Assembly (NCBI RefSeq): GCF_003443535.1
Contig: NZ_CP031946.1
Location: forward strand, 558,001 to 622,000
Direction of reading: 5' to 3'
DNA length: 64,000 nt
Source: Ruegeria sp. AD91A
GTDB lineage: Bacteria; Pseudomonadota; Alphaproteobacteria; Rhodobacterales; Rhodobacteraceae
This document shows positions 1 to 8,899 of this stretch, in pieces (position 1 is the stretch's first letter; every line of letters starts with the position of its first letter). The translations under genes were made by a program, and so were the position numbers. The notes under the pieces are model-generated. The model made no database searches, had not been told where the DNA came from, and was given only the letters and a program-made list of their open reading frames with translations.

Positions 1-157
1 TCAGCGCGGCGGCCAGTCCCTGCCGTTGCAGCAAGTCTTCGGCCTCATCGACCGAAACTGAAATGTCCATCGCCAGTGCAAGGGCCAGACGACATTGTTC
101 AGCCTTGATCGGGCTGGCCAGGACGGCCAACCCAAGTGTTATGACCCACCGGATCAC
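1..157 (-). CDS. DUF1194 / VWA-type secreted protein, N-terminal part
   Basis: Only the first 52 codons lie in the window; the gene runs off the left edge. The protein starts with a short hydrophobic signal sequence (WVITLGLAVLASPIKA) followed by LALALAMDISVSVDEAEDLLQRQ. The D-x-S-x-S pattern (MDISVSVD) is the first part of a metal-binding MIDAS site of a von Willebrand A domain, and the spacing and the LQRQGLAAAL run match the DUF1194 family of periplasmic proteins of unknown function. The start is a GTG whose last two bases form part of the TGA stop of the upstream glyoxalase gene (GTGA), so the two are probably translationally coupled. The family assignment rests on a short stretch. Confidence 0.6.
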   Translation of the reverse strand, partial: MIRWVITLGLAVLASPIKAEQCRLALALAMDISVSVDEAEDLLQRQGLAAAL

Positions 158-582
158 CAGTGGCCGACGCTTTCCATGCTAATCCAAGGTTCCTTGGGCT
201 CCAGAGCATCGCCGTTTTGCAGAAGCTCGATCGAGATATTGTCGGGCGATCGCACAAAGGCCATACGACCGTCACGCGGAGGTCGATTGATCGTAACACC
301 ATTGTCCTGAAGGTGCCGGCAAACTTCGTAGATGTTGTCGACGCCGTAAGCGAGGTGGCCGAAGTGGCGGCTGTCGCTGGGCAGGTCGTCATCACCGTCC
401 CAATTGTAGGTCAGTTCAATCGGAGCGTCTTCTTGTCCCGGAGGGGCCATGAAAACCAGTGAAAAGCGCCCGGCTTCACTGTCATAGCGGCGTGTCTCCT
501 TCAGGCCCAGAAGTTCATAAAACGCCATGGATTTTTCCAGATCCTTCACGCGGACCATGGTGTGAAGATATGTCAGCGCCAT
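154..582 (-). CDS. gloA: Lactoylglutathione lyase (glyoxalase I)
   Basis: A 142-residue single-domain vicinal oxygen chelate protein, the usual length of bacterial glyoxalase I. It isomerises the hemithioacetal of methylglyoxal and glutathione to S-lactoylglutathione in the cytoplasm. The two beta-alpha-beta-beta-beta modules can be followed, with the four expected metal ligands at His7 (TYLHTMVRV), Glu56 (PIELTYNW), His76 (FGHLAYGV) and Glu119 (ISIELLQ). The short loop before PIELTYNWD resembles the nickel-type bacterial enzymes. It is first in a two-gene unit with the DUF1194 gene, which overlaps its stop codon. The 178 bases between it and the divergent thyX start must hold both promoters. 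Confidence in the family is high; substrate specificity within the VOC superfamily is inferred. Confidence 0.88.
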   Translation of the reverse strand: MALTYLHTMVRVKDLEKSMAFYELLGLKETRRYDSEAGRFSLVFMAPPGQEDAPIELTYNWDGDDDLPSDSRHFGHLAYGVDNIYEVCRHLQDNGVTINRPPRDGRMAFVRSPDNISIELLQNGDALEPKEPWISMESVGHW

Positions 583-756
583 TTGGCCATCCTTTTCGAC
601 TCAGTTTGCAAACAGCTTAGCGCGCCAACCTAGTGTGTCGAGAGCGCTGGGTATGGCGAATTGAAAATTGCGCGGGTTGCGGCATATATCGCGGTTCCGG
701 TGTTGCGATTGGCGAGATATAGTAGGGGGCGACTCATTGCCAGAAAGGAAAATTTG

Positions 757-1665
757 ATGCCGCTGTCCGCTGACCAACAGGCCGAGATCGAAGCGCAACG
801 TGCGCAATCGCATCCCACTCGTCGCGTCGTTTCAGCGGGAATGGAAGATCACCTGTATACCGCGCATCAGGTTCTGGATCACGGTTTTGTTCGCGTCATT
901 GACTACATGGGCGATGACGCCGCTATCTGTCAGGCTGCACGTGTGTCTTACGGCAAAGGAACCAAATCAGTTCAGAATGACGAAGGTCTGATCCGGTATC
1001 TGATGCGGCACTGGCATTCGACCCCTTTCGAAATGTGCGAGGTCAAACTGCATGTGAAGCTGCCGGTCTTCGTGGCGCGGCAGTGGATTCGGCACCGCAC
1101 GGCCAATGTAAATGAGTATTCGGCGCGGTATTCGATTCTGGATCGTGAGTTCTATATTCCCGCACCCGAACATGTCGCCGCCCAATCAGAGGTGAACAAT
1201 CAGGGCCGTGGCTCGGCTCTGGAAGGGGAAGAGGCTGCACGTGTCCTGGACATCCTGAAGGCAGACAGTGCCCGGTGTTACGACAATTACGAGGCGATGA
1301 TCAGTCAGGGCGGGCAGCAGGGTCTGGCACGTGAACTGGCGCGGATGAACCTGCCCGCAAACATCTATACGCAGTGGTACTGGAAGGTCGACCTTCACAA
1401 CCTGTTCCACTTCCTGCGATTGCGCGCTGACCCTCATGCTCAGTTCGAAATCCGCGTCTACGCTGATGCGATGTGCAAGATCGTCGCCGACTGGGTACCA
1501 TTTGCCTACAAGGCCTTCGAAGATTACCGCCTTGGTGCCGTCAACCTGTCCGCTCAGATGGTCGAAAGCCTGCGGCGCATGCTGGCGGGCGATGACGTCA
1601 CACAGGAAAGCTCGGGTATGACGGCTCGAGAATGGCGCGAGTTCGAAGAGATCATTCGCAAATAG
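757..1665 (+). CDS. thyX: Flavin-dependent thymidylate synthase ThyX
   Basis: Makes dTMP from dUMP with methylenetetrahydrofolate as carbon donor and FAD/NADPH as reductant. The ThyX signature RHR-x7-S is present as [11 protein letters not shown] at residues 112-122, followed by ARYS. I start at the ATG at 757 because an AAAGGA ribosome binding site lies about 8 bases upstream and [16 protein letters not shown] resembles the family start; an upstream in-frame start at 661 would add 32 residues with no binding site in front. The resulting 302 residues is the usual length of alphaproteobacterial ThyX. No thyA is seen in the window, consistent with organisms that rely on ThyX. Confidence 0.95.
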   Translation: MPLSADQQAEIEAQRAQSHPTRRVVSAGMEDHLYTAHQVLDHGFVRVIDYMGDDAAICQAARVSYGKGTKSVQNDEGLIRYLMRHWHSTPFEMCEVKLHVKLPVFVARQWIRHRTANVNEYSARYSILDREFYIPAPEHVAAQSEVNNQGRGSALEGEEAARVLDILKADSARCYDNYEAMISQGGQQGLARELARMNLPANIYTQWYWKVDLHNLFHFLRLRADPHAQFEIRVYADAMCKIVADWVPFAYKAFEDYRLGAVNLSAQMVESLRRMLAGDDVTQESSGMTAREWREFEEIIRK

Positions 1666-2119
1666 AACTTGAATTCGCACAGCGGTAGTTTATCCGGATT
1701 GTCATGGGATCGGAACACTGGTTCCATGGCTCTTTTACTCAAGCTTGCGAATATTTCACGTGTGCCCGGGCTTGCATTGCATGTGCAGGCTGACGGCTCA
1801 TTGCTTGGATTTGGTGAGGACTGTCGCACGTTTGCTCCAGAAACTAGAACGGCAATTCTGAGCGGAAGGTGTGGCAACGTGCGTGCGCGGGCCCAGGCAG
1901 TTTGCATAAGTCTGGACTATCCGGCTTGGGGGCTCGACCGCGGTCGTGACATACGCGAACGGGGTTTCCAGCACCGCGAAAAAGGACACAGACCAATACT
2001 GCCACGCCGATGCGAAGTCAGCGTGAGAACAATGGAACGAGACCGGTGAGGGGTGGCTGACGGCCGGAAAATTGGCCGCCATCCTTAATTGATTCACCCT
2101 GCAATCAGCGGGGATGTCG
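1666..2119. other. Intergenic region, thyX to cold-shock gene
   Basis: About 450 bases between the thyX stop and the stop of the minus-strand cold-shock gene. Overlapping open frames on both strands (1669-2049 plus, 1798-2097 minus) encode nothing recognisable and lack convincing ribosome binding sites. A GGCC/GGCC inverted repeat around 2064-2079 (GGCC-GGAAAATT-GGCC) could end the cold-shock transcript but has no T-tract. I see no RNA gene. Confidence 0.4.
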
Positions 2120-2326
2120 TTACAACGGCTTCAAATCAGAAGCCATTTGCCGACCGTCGCGTCCGTCCTCCAACTCGTAAGAGACTTTCTGATTGTCAGC
2201 GAGTCCGGTAAGGCCGGACCGTTCTACGGCCGAGATATGTACAAACACATCTTTGCCCCCTTCATCAGGGGCAATAAAACCATATCCTTTGGTGGTATTG
2301 AACCATTTCACGGTGCCGGTAGGCAT
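2120..2326 (-). CDS. CspA-family cold-shock protein
   Basis: A 68-residue single cold-shock domain, a five-stranded OB fold that binds single-stranded RNA or DNA and acts as an RNA chaperone. Both nucleic-acid-binding motifs are visible: RNP1 as KGYGFI (residues 13-18) and RNP2 as VFVHI (27-31), after the standard MPTGTVKWFN start. A strong AGAAGGAGA binding site lies about 10 bases before the ATG. Alphaproteobacteria usually carry several csp paralogues, so this copy need not be cold-induced and I give no gene number. About 215 bases separate it from the divergent ArsC-like gene, long enough for a regulatory 5' leader as other csp genes have. Confidence 0.93.
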   Translation of the reverse strand: MPTGTVKWFNTTKGYGFIAPDEGGKDVFVHISAVERSGLTGLADNQKVSYELEDGRDGRQMASDLKPL

Positions 2327-2541
2327 GTCCCGTGTCTCCTTCTACTTACGCATTGTCCCACAAATTGGTGGGGGCTGTGGTGAGCGACATCGTAAACCCG
2401 ACTGGATCGCTATTTCTGAACAGTCCAATTCACATGTTTCGCCTTTTTCAACATTGCATGGTGATGTAAAAAATCAAGAATAACTGCCTGAAACTGGCAA
2501 GTTTGCCCAAAATGCAATCAAATGCAGGAACAGTAAAAAAC

Positions 2542-2859
2542 ATGCGCCTTTATGGACTGAAGACTTGTGACGCCTGTCGCAAGGCATTGAAAACGTTTCC
2601 AGATGCAGAGTTTGTAGATGCCCGCAGCGATGGCGTGCCGGACTCTGTGCTGTCGCAAGCGCTTGCCGCCTTCGGCGACGCTTTGCTCAACACAAGGTCC
2701 ACAACATGGCGTGGGTTGGATGACAACCAACGCGCGAAAACACCTTTGGAACTGTTGAAAGAGCACCCCACTCTGATGAAGCGTCCGTTGATCGAGAAAG
2801 ACGGAGATCTGTTTCTGGGCTGGACAGCCGAAACACGAACGCAGCTTGGTATTTCTTGA
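2542..2859 (+). CDS. ArsC/Spx-family thioredoxin-fold protein
   Basis: A 105-residue protein of the arsenate reductase/Spx fold. It opens with a beta strand and an active-site loop, RLYGLKTCDACRKALKTF, with Cys9 and Cys12 as a C-x-x-C pair, and keeps the family block LLKEHPTLMKRPLIEKDGDLFLGW. The family includes glutathione-linked arsenate reductases, YffB-like proteins and Spx regulators; the sequence does not decide which. The start at 2542 is chosen because the protein then begins at the first beta strand; a TTG at 2503 in frame would add 13 unlike residues. No ars genes are near, so a role in arsenate reduction is not supported by context. Confidence 0.8.
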   Translation: MRLYGLKTCDACRKALKTFPDAEFVDARSDGVPDSVLSQALAAFGDALLNTRSTTWRGLDDNQRAKTPLELLKEHPTLMKRPLIEKDGDLFLGWTAETRTQLGIS

Positions 2860-2899
2860 GGAATGCTTATGTGCCTGCATGTAAAAGTGAGGATGTTCA

Positions 2900-3268
2900 A
2901 TGCGTAATGCCGCCATGATTTTGGGCGTTATCGCCGGATTGATCGGTATGATCGTCGGGTTTTTCGGATATGCGAAGGTGGTCGTGATCGATCACGTCGG
3001 CGAGATAGAAGGAGTTCTGAGGCAGGCAGACAACCCTGATCTGATTCAGGCCGTGTCGATCATCGCGCCTTTGTTGGCCATTGTCGGGGGGGCGATGGCG
3101 CCTGCGCGTGCTCTTTTTGCCGGAATCTTGCTGCTCATTTCAGCGGGAGCGATGTATTATGCATTCGGATTTGGTGTCTTCACCATGTTCCCGATTGCAT
3201 TTGCCGGGGTTGCCGGGGTGCTTGGGCTGGCAGCGGGTAAACCGGACCAGCCCAAAGCGCATTTCTAG
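2900..3268 (+). CDS. Small integral membrane protein, unknown function
   Basis: A 122-residue hydrophobic protein with about four predicted membrane segments: ILGVIAGLIGMIVGFFG near the N-terminus, a second around SIIAPLLAIVGGAMA, then ALFAGILLLISAGAMYYAFG and MFPIAFAGVAGVLGLAAG, ending in a short charged tail. A GTGAGGATG run just upstream offers a plausible ribosome binding site. I do not recognise the family. It ends one base before the convergent bufD gene and follows the ArsC-like gene by 40 bases on the same strand, so it may be cotranscribed with that gene; its closeness to the bufferin operon is convergent and may mean nothing. Confidence 0.6.
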   Translation: MRNAAMILGVIAGLIGMIVGFFGYAKVVVIDHVGEIEGVLRQADNPDLIQAVSIIAPLLAIVGGAMAPARALFAGILLLISAGAMYYAFGFGVFTMFPIAFAGVAGVLGLAAGKPDQPKAHF

Positions 3269-3269
3269 G

Positions 3270-3788
3270 TCATTTCAGACGCAGGATCCGATCAAGTGAG
3301 ATGGGGCCCGCACCGTTGATCACGATCACCAGCATCAGGAATGTCCACATCGTACGCTGATCCATTATGGATGGCGCCGCGTCGAACAGGCTGCCCAGTT
3401 TCACGCCATGGCCGGTGACATCGACCAGGGTCTGCACCCAGATGAAACCGATCATACCCAAGGCGGCCAGGCGGGTGAACAGACCGACAAGCAGCAGCGC
3501 AGGAAGGACGAATTCTGCAACCGTGCCAAAGAAAATGACGATACGTTGGAAGATTGTCATTTGGGATACGTCATAAAGTACGGCTTCGGCTGCTTTGGGG
3601 AAAATCTGACCGAAGGCACCTGCCGAAGGTGAAAAGATCGAACCGTCGATCTTCAGCATTGCCGAGTTCCAGTAATAGACCAGAAGGACGGCGACAAAGA
3701 CCAGCCGCGCCAGCGTTGGTGTAAGCCAGTTGGACGCAAGGTCCACCTTTCCCAGAACGTTGTTGTGAAGTGAGATCAGGGCAGTCAT
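3270..3788 (-). CDS. bufD: DoxX-family membrane protein (BufD-like)
   Basis: A 172-residue DoxX-type protein with four membrane segments: LARLVFVAVLLVYYW, IVIFFGTVAEFVLPALLLVG, LAALGMIGFIWVQTL and MWTFLMLVIVING. The FGTVAEFVLPALLLVGLFTRLAALG stretch is typical of DoxX proteins attached to DUF692/DUF2063 operons. It is the last gene of the four-gene operon bufA1-bufB-bufC-bufD; its ATG overlaps the stop of bufC (ATGA), a coupling that argues for a joint function. In bufferin operons this position is held by DoxX-like proteins of unsettled biochemical role, perhaps electron transfer or membrane anchoring during maturation or export. The symbol is by operon position. Confidence 0.82.
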   Translation of the reverse strand: MTALISLHNNVLGKVDLASNWLTPTLARLVFVAVLLVYYWNSAMLKIDGSIFSPSAGAFGQIFPKAAEAVLYDVSQMTIFQRIVIFFGTVAEFVLPALLLVGLFTRLAALGMIGFIWVQTLVDVTGHGVKLGSLFDAAPSIMDQRTMWTFLMLVIVINGAGPISLDRILRLK

Positions 3789-4546
3789 GTCTCCAGCCTT
3801 TCGATAGTCACAGAAGTTAGTGCACCGCCCTGTAGAAGCAGTGCCAGAGTGGTTCCAAGGTCAAATTCAGGTTGCGTCGCTGCGGTTTTCTCAAACGCTT
3901 CGCCGATCATGTCGCCACCTTGTATGTGGGTTATCCAGTCTGCTCCGCCAGCGGGCAGCAGCTGGGCAACCGGGTCGAATTCCGGGCGTGTGATCAACAC
4001 ATCCTCCGCTCGTGCAACCGGTTTCGGTGCGTCGGCGTCGGTGTTGAAGCGCCAGATCGCGTGAATAGGCCAGTCTGAACGTATCACCCGCATAGCAGGG
4101 GCAAATCGCAACCGGGCCCGCATGACCTGTTCGGGGTCTACGGCCAGAGCTTCTGCCGGGGCAGGTTGGCTGTCGGCGGCGTGGTACGACTTGCGCAAGG
4201 CAAGTTCCATCCGCGCCACATCCGGCAAGTAACCAAGATGCGATAGCTGCTGCATTCCAGCCAGAAATTCGGGAAAGGCTTCACCGTAGAACATCATCAG
4301 CGGTGAAGATGGCGGGTGCTGGCGCAGAAATATCCCGGCCAGCCCATCCATATTCCCAGAGCCCAGCAACTTGGTGATGACTGGAAACGCCTGATGCATC
4401 GCCTCGGTCAAGGACACGGCGATATTGTTGCGATAGACGCTGAACCGACGACCGGCTGGCTGCGCCTGGGCGTCCAGCAAACCTTCGGGGACAGGGGCTG
4501 ACGCATCCATCATGGCTGCGCGAAATTCGGATTGCGAAACGCTCAT
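3785..4546 (-). CDS. bufC: DUF2063 partner protein of MNIO enzyme (BufC-like)
   Basis: A 253-residue protein with an N-terminal DUF2063 domain: [16 protein letters not shown] followed by [24 protein letters not shown], the conserved R-F-x-V-Y-R-N-N signature. The family is sometimes labelled putative DNA-binding, but in MNIO systems it acts as a RiPP-recognition-like partner that helps the oxidase engage its peptide. The start at 4546 gives an ATGA overlap with the bufB stop; an upstream in-frame extension of 27 Arg-rich residues inside bufB is rejected. It is the third gene of the operon and its own stop overlaps the start of bufD. The partner role is taken from related systems, not shown here. 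Confidence 0.85.
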   Translation of the reverse strand: MSVSQSEFRAAMMDASAPVPEGLLDAQAQPAGRRFSVYRNNIAVSLTEAMHQAFPVITKLLGSGNMDGLAGIFLRQHPPSSPLMMFYGEAFPEFLAGMQQLSHLGYLPDVARMELALRKSYHAADSQPAPAEALAVDPEQVMRARLRFAPAMRVIRSDWPIHAIWRFNTDADAPKPVARAEDVLITRPEFDPVAQLLPAGGADWITHIQGGDMIGEAFEKTAATQPEFDLGTTLALLLQGGALTSVTIERLET

Positions 4547-5400
4547 GCCGGGATCCGTTCCAGGGCGGTCTGCGCGCGAACGGCCTCTTCTCGCAAAACG
4601 GGCCAGTCCGGTACGTCGGTGTCCCACTCGACCAGGACGGGCTTCGGCCCCGTCCGTTCCAGCACATAATCCAACAACGCCCAGACCGGATCGACGACTT
4701 CACGCCCGTGGCTGTCGATCAGCAGCGGGTGGCCGTGATCGTCTTCATCCTCGTCATGACCGCCAAGGTGAATTTCCCCCACTTTTTCCAGTGGATAGGC
4801 ATTGATGTAACCCTGAGGAGAGAAATCCAGATTGGTGGCAGAGATAAAGACGTTATTGACATCCAGCAACAAGCCACATCCGGTACGACGTGCAATTTCG
4901 CGCAGAAAGTCGGGCTCTGACCAGGCGCTTTCTTCAAAAGCCAAATAGCTTGAGGGGTTTTCCAACAGCATCTGCCGCCCGACAGTATCCTGCACCTGAT
5001 CGATATGATCGCAAACACGTGTCAGAGTTGCGTCGGTATAGGGCAAGGGCAGCAGGTCGTTGTAGAAATGGGTGTCATGGGTGGACCAGGCCAGGTGTTC
5101 GGAAAAGCTGGCAGGGTTCAGCCAACCCACCAGTTGTTTCAGCCGGGCCAGATGATCAGGGTCCAGTGCGCCTTCGCCGCCAATGGACAGGCCAACACCA
5201 TGGACCGAGATCGGGAATTGTTCGGAAAGATGGCGCAGCTGCGCCAGAGGTCGCCCGCCATCGCCCATATAGTTCTCCGCATGAATTTCCAGCCATGCGA
5301 CGGGCTGCGCGTGTTCAAGTATCTGAGCGAAGTGTTGCGGCTTGTAACCTACGCCCGGAGCTGCGGGCAGGCGGTTCGACCTGTGGGCATCATCCAACAT
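4543..5400 (-). CDS. bufB: MNIO (DUF692) iron enzyme modifying the bufferin peptide
   Basis: A 285-residue TIM-barrel protein of the DUF692/MNIO family, multinuclear non-heme iron oxidases that modify cysteines in ribosomal peptides. Motifs with likely metal ligands appear in the family order: [58 protein letters not shown] and [12 protein letters not shown]. It lies 72 bases downstream of the DUF2282 peptide gene and overlaps the DUF2063 gene by four bases. Together this is the bufferin arrangement, in which central cysteines of the peptide are converted to heterocycles that chelate copper. The fold is certain; the exact modification here is inferred from characterised bufferins. Confidence 0.92.
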   Translation of the reverse strand: MLDDAHRSNRLPAAPGVGYKPQHFAQILEHAQPVAWLEIHAENYMGDGGRPLAQLRHLSEQFPISVHGVGLSIGGEGALDPDHLARLKQLVGWLNPASFSEHLAWSTHDTHFYNDLLPLPYTDATLTRVCDHIDQVQDTVGRQMLLENPSSYLAFEESAWSEPDFLREIARRTGCGLLLDVNNVFISATNLDFSPQGYINAYPLEKVGEIHLGGHDEDEDDHGHPLLIDSHGREVVDPVWALLDYVLERTGPKPVLVEWDTDVPDWPVLREEAVRAQTALERIPA

Positions 5401-5428
5401 GGGCCAGTTCCTTGATCACGAAAGGGAA

Positions 5429-5452
5429 GGGGCGGGCGATGGTGCCCGCCCC
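5429..5452 (-). terminator. Hairpin between bufA1 and bufB (attenuator or processing stem)
   Basis: A perfect 9-bp GC stem (GGGGCGGGC pairing with GCCCGCCCC, 6-base loop) sits in the 72-base gap between the bufferin precursor gene and the enzyme gene. Read on the minus strand it is followed by TTCCCTTTCG, only moderately U-rich. It may end most transcripts after bufA1 or protect the bufA1 3' end, making more precursor than enzyme. That role is inferred. Confidence 0.6.
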
Positions 5453-5472
5453 CTGAATTCGTCAGGCGCTTC

Positions 5473-5775
5473 TTATGCCGGCAGGTCGCGATCCTGAGCT
5501 TCCAGCGAGCCTTTGCGCGGTGCGCCGTCGGCCTGTGCGGGCAGTTCGATATCCGCGCAGGTGCCTGCATCGACCAGGGTCCATGCGTTGCCCTGATAAT
5601 CAACGGTCGAGGTACCCGCGCAAGTGGTGCCGGGGCCAGCGGCGCAGTCGTTCTGACCGGCCAGTGATACGCCATAGCATTTTTCTTTTGCCTGAGCGGA
5701 TGCAGTGGTTGCGGCGCCCGATACGGCGGCTGCGACTGCGGTTGCGATAACCAGGGACTTAGCTGTGTTCGACAT
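5473..5775 (-). CDS. bufA1: DUF2282 bufferin precursor (BufA1-like), secreted
   Basis: A 100-residue protein with a Sec signal peptide ([21 protein letters not shown], predicted cut near residue 27) and four cysteines in the mature part at positions 33, 44, 52 and 73: [21 protein letters not shown] and GTCADIELP. This matches DUF2282 (BufA1) peptides, whose two central cysteines are oxidised by the MNIO enzyme so that the mature product binds copper in the periplasm. It is the first gene of the operon with bufB, bufC and bufD. About 220 bases upstream separate it from the end of thrS and should hold its promoter; I could not identify a sigma-factor motif there. Copper binding is inferred from the family. 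Confidence 0.9.
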   Translation of the reverse strand: MSNTAKSLVIATAVAAAVSGAATTASAQAKEKCYGVSLAGQNDCAAGPGTTCAGTSTVDYQGNAWTLVDAGTCADIELPAQADGAPRKGSLEAQDRDLPA

Positions 5776-5951
5776 CTCGGTAATCCTCTTGATGACTGGG
5801 TATGTCTGCTTGTGACAATGACAAAGGTAGTAGCTTGGTAGACAGAGTTGAATTCACGAGCCCGTGTCTCACAAGCACGTCAAGGGGCGGCGTGCCCTCT
5901 TGCAGCGTAATGCATTGTTTTTGATGAATAAAGGGGGAAATGTTTCAATCC

Positions 5952-5969
5952 GGCCCCAAATCGGGGGCC
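5952..5969 (-). terminator. Possible thrS terminator hairpin
   Basis: GGCCCC-AAATCG-GGGGCC forms a 6-bp GC stem 28 bases beyond the thrS stop. Read on the minus strand it is followed by a moderately T-containing run (GGATTGAAACATTT) rather than a clean U-tract, so termination is plausible but not certain. It would separate thrS from the downstream bufferin operon. Confidence 0.5.
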
Positions 5970-5996
5970 AGATTTCTTGCGATTTCCTGCCGATTG

Positions 5997-7955
5997 TTAC
6001 AGCAGATCTGGTGGGGTGGCTGCCTGCGACAGCTCGTTTGTTACAACGTCAAGCGGTTGTACCTGCGTCTGTTTTTCACCCAGACGCCGGACACTGACAG
6101 TGCGGTCGTCGACTTCGCGATGGCCGACGGCCAGAATGACCGGAACCTTGCCGACCGAATGTTCACGAACCTTGTAGTTGATCTTTTCGTTGCGAATGTC
6201 GGCTTCGGCCCGAACACCAGCTGCGCGCAGGGTTTCGACCACTTCGGCGACATAGTCATCCGCCTCAGAGGTAATAGACGCGACCACGACCTGACGCGGG
6301 GCAAGCCAAAACGGCAGCTTGCCTGCGTGTTCTTCGATCAGGATACCGATGAAACGTTCGAACGAACCCAAGGTTGCGCGATGCAGCATAACGGGACGGT
6401 GTTTACCGCCGTCAGCGCCGATATAGGTGGCGTCCAGACGCTCGGGCAGCACGAAGTCAACCTGGTGCGTACCGCATTGCCAATCGCGACCGATCGCGTC
6501 GGTCAGAACAAACTCCAGCTTGGGGCCGTAAAAGGCGCCTTCGCCGGGGTTGAGCTCCGGCTCGATCCCGGCAGCACGTGTCGCGCTGAGCAACGCGGCT
6601 TCGGCCTTGTCCCAGACTTCATCCGACCCAGATCGTTTCTCAGGGCGATCCGAGAATTTGACCGAGAAGTTTTCGAATCCCAAATCCTTGTAGATCCGGG
6701 ACAGGAACCGGATGAACTCTGCGGTTTCAGACTCGATCTGGTCTTCGGTGCAGAAGATGTGCCCATCGTCCTGGGTGAAGCCGCGCACACGCATGATACC
6801 GTGCAGCGCACCTGACGGCTCATAGCGGTTGCACGAGCCAAACTCAGCCATACGCAGCGGCAGGTCGCGATAGGATTTCAGGCCCTGATTGAAGATCTGC
6901 ACATGGCAGGGGCAGTTCATCGGCTTGAGCGCGTTGATCGCCTTTTCGCGCGCGTGCTCCTCGTCCACTTCGACGATGAACATGTTCTCCTGATACTTGT
7001 CCCAATGGCCCGATGCTTCCCACAGTTTACGGTCCACAACCTGTGGCGTGTTGACTTCGACATAGCCGCCGTTGCGCTGCTGGCGGCGCATGTAGTCCTG
7101 CAACTGAGTGTAGATCGTCCAGCCGTTGGGGTGCCAGAAAATCTGACCGGGCGCCTCTTCCTGCATGTGGAACAGGTTCATTTCGCGGCCCAGCTTGCGA
7201 TGGTCGCGCTTGGCGGCCTCTTCCAGCATATGCAGGTGCGCTTTCAGCTTTTCCTTACCGGTGAAGGCCACGCCATAGATACGCTGCAACATCGCGCGGT
7301 CGCTGTCGCCACGCCAATAGGCGCCGGCGATGGACATAAGCTTGAAGGCATCCCCCGGAACCTGGCCGGTGTGTTGCAGGTGCGGACCACGGCACAGATC
7401 CTGCCAGTGGCCGTGCCAGTACATGCGCAGCGGTTCGTCGCCGGGAATGGCTTCGATCAGTTCGACCTTGTAGGGCTCGTTATTGGCTTTGTAGAACTCG
7501 ATCGCGCGCTCGCGGTCCCAGACCTCGGTGGTGACGGGATCACGCTTGTTGATGATCTCTTTCATCTTTTTCTCGATGAGGCCGAGATCTTCCGGCGTGA
7601 ACGGCTCTTCACGGTCGAAGTCATAATACCAGCCGTTTTCGATAACGGGGCCGATAGTGACCTTGGTCGCGGGCCAGATTTCCTGAACTGCGCGGGCCAT
7701 GATATGGGCCAGATCGTGGCGGATCAGTTCATTGGCCTGAACTTCATCCTTCATGGTGTGGATGGCGATCTGCGCGTCGGATTCGATGGGCCATTGCAGG
7801 TCCCAGTGCTTCCCATCCACGGTGGCCGAGATGGCCTTTTTGGCCAGCGAGGTTGAGATATCGGCAGCCACCTGCGCGGGCGTGACGCCTGCGTCGAAGG
7901 AACGTGCATTGCCATCGGGAAAGGTGAGAGAGACGGATTGAGAATCCAGGGCCAT
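5997..7955 (-). CDS. thrS: Threonyl-tRNA synthetase
   Basis: Charges tRNA-Thr. The 652-residue protein has the full domain set: N-terminal TGS domain ([17 protein letters not shown]), editing domain with the [10 protein letters not shown] metal-type motif, class II catalytic core and C-terminal anticodon-binding domain. Zinc ligands are in [20 protein letters not shown] and the later [19 protein letters not shown]; class II motif 2 is visible around [15 protein letters not shown]. The start at 7955 is preceded by a GAGGAG site; an extension of 10 residues upstream is unneeded. A single gene, not in an operon with the divergent hydrolase gene. No leader structure such as a T-box is expected or seen in this lineage. 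Confidence 0.98.
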   Translation of the reverse strand: MALDSQSVSLTFPDGNARSFDAGVTPAQVAADISTSLAKKAISATVDGKHWDLQWPIESDAQIAIHTMKDEVQANELIRHDLAHIMARAVQEIWPATKVTIGPVIENGWYYDFDREEPFTPEDLGLIEKKMKEIINKRDPVTTEVWDRERAIEFYKANNEPYKVELIEAIPGDEPLRMYWHGHWQDLCRGPHLQHTGQVPGDAFKLMSIAGAYWRGDSDRAMLQRIYGVAFTGKEKLKAHLHMLEEAAKRDHRKLGREMNLFHMQEEAPGQIFWHPNGWTIYTQLQDYMRRQQRNGGYVEVNTPQVVDRKLWEASGHWDKYQENMFIVEVDEEHAREKAINALKPMNCPCHVQIFNQGLKSYRDLPLRMAEFGSCNRYEPSGALHGIMRVRGFTQDDGHIFCTEDQIESETAEFIRFLSRIYKDLGFENFSVKFSDRPEKRSGSDEVWDKAEAALLSATRAAGIEPELNPGEGAFYGPKLEFVLTDAIGRDWQCGTHQVDFVLPERLDATYIGADGGKHRPVMLHRATLGSFERFIGILIEEHAGKLPFWLAPRQVVVASITSEADDYVAEVVETLRAAGVRAEADIRNEKINYKVREHSVGKVPVILAVGHREVDDRTVSVRRLGEKQTQVQPLDVVTNELSQAATPPDLL

Positions 7956-8149
7956 ATCGGCTCTCCTCGTCGGTTTGGCGCCCACTGAACGCCCGGTTGC
8001 GGGTTATGTGTGTTTGGCTGATGTGGCAGGTGCAGCAATTTCTGTCAAGTGCTGCAGGGTGCTTTGGCTGACGCAACGAAACATCGAATTCAGGAATTGC
8101 GACCATCGAGCTGCCGTGCATGATGTTCCCCAAAGAGAAAGAGGATTTC

Positions 8150-8899
8150 ATGGCAGCAACGGAATTTCTGGAAACGGCTCAGGGGCGGCCACTGGCTTAT
8201 CACAAAAGCGAAGGGTCAGGGCCGACCATCGTTTTTCTGGGTGGGCTCAAATCGGACATGGAAGGCACCAAGGCCGTGCATCTGGAAGTTTGGGCGCAGG
8301 CGCGGGGGCAATCGTTCTTGCGGTTCGATTATTCCGGCCACGGCGAAAGCTCGGGTGCGTTCACGGATGGCTCTATTGGTGACTGGCATCAGGACACATT
8401 GGCCGCAGTAAATGCATTGACGGACGGACCATTGATTGTTGTTGGCTCGTCGATGGGGGGGTGGCAGGCATTGCTACTGGCCAGGGCCATGCCCGAACGA
8501 ATTGCAGGCATGGTCACAATTGCTGCTGCACCGGATTTCACCGAGGACGGGTATTGGGCGTCTTTCAGCGACGAACAAAAAGCCGCGTTGAACACTGTCG
8601 GCCATGTCGAGTTGCCGTCCGACTATATGGAACCCTATATCATCACCAAGCGCATGATCGAAGACGGACGTCAGAATTTGGTTCTGCGGGGCGCTCTGGA
8701 TCTGCCGTTCCCGGTTCGTTTCCTGCAAGGCACCGCAGACACGGCGGTTTCGACCGAAACAGCCGTGCGGCTGCTGGAACATGCTGCGGGTCCTGACATG
8801 CGGCTGTTGTTGGTCAAAGGGGCTGATCATCGCTTCTCGGACGAGAAATGCCTGGGCCTGATCGAGACCGCGGTTCTTGACGTGTTGGGAGAAACCTGA
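8150..8899 (+). CDS. Alpha/beta hydrolase, ABHD10-like
   Basis: A 249-residue single-domain serine hydrolase. The oxyanion region TIVFLGGLKSDMEG, the nucleophile elbow GSSMGG with the catalytic Ser, a late acid (GTADTAVS) and the catalytic His in KGADHRFSDEKC are all present and in the right order. The DFSGHGES-like FDYSGHGESSG stretch and the overall pattern resemble the ABHD10/acyl-thioesterase group, so ester or thioester hydrolysis is likely; the substrate is unknown. The start at 8150 is preceded by AAAGAGGA. The stop overlaps the start of a second alpha/beta hydrolase by one base (TGATG), so the two are made from one transcript. Confidence 0.83.
   Translation: MAATEFLETAQGRPLAYHKSEGSGPTIVFLGGLKSDMEGTKAVHLEVWAQARGQSFLRFDYSGHGESSGAFTDGSIGDWHQDTLAAVNALTDGPLIVVGSSMGGWQALLLARAMPERIAGMVTIAAAPDFTEDGYWASFSDEQKAALNTVGHVELPSDYMEPYIITKRMIEDGRQNLVLRGALDLPFPVRFLQGTADTAVSTETAVRLLEHAAGPDMRLLLVKGADHRFSDEKCLGLIETAVLDVLGET

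Noticed and set aside
1669..2049. A 126-codon frame after thyX
   Set aside because: No ribosome binding site, no family resemblance and an equally long frame on the other strand; treated as intergenic.
2542..3268. ArsC-like and small membrane protein as parts of the bufferin system
   Set aside because: They are on the opposite strand and converge on bufD; nothing links them functionally beyond distance.
5776..5996. An ECF sigma promoter (GTAAC type) for the bufferin operon
   Set aside because: A GTAACA word occurs, but it overlaps the thrS end and no matching -10 element lies at the right distance, so I do not call it.
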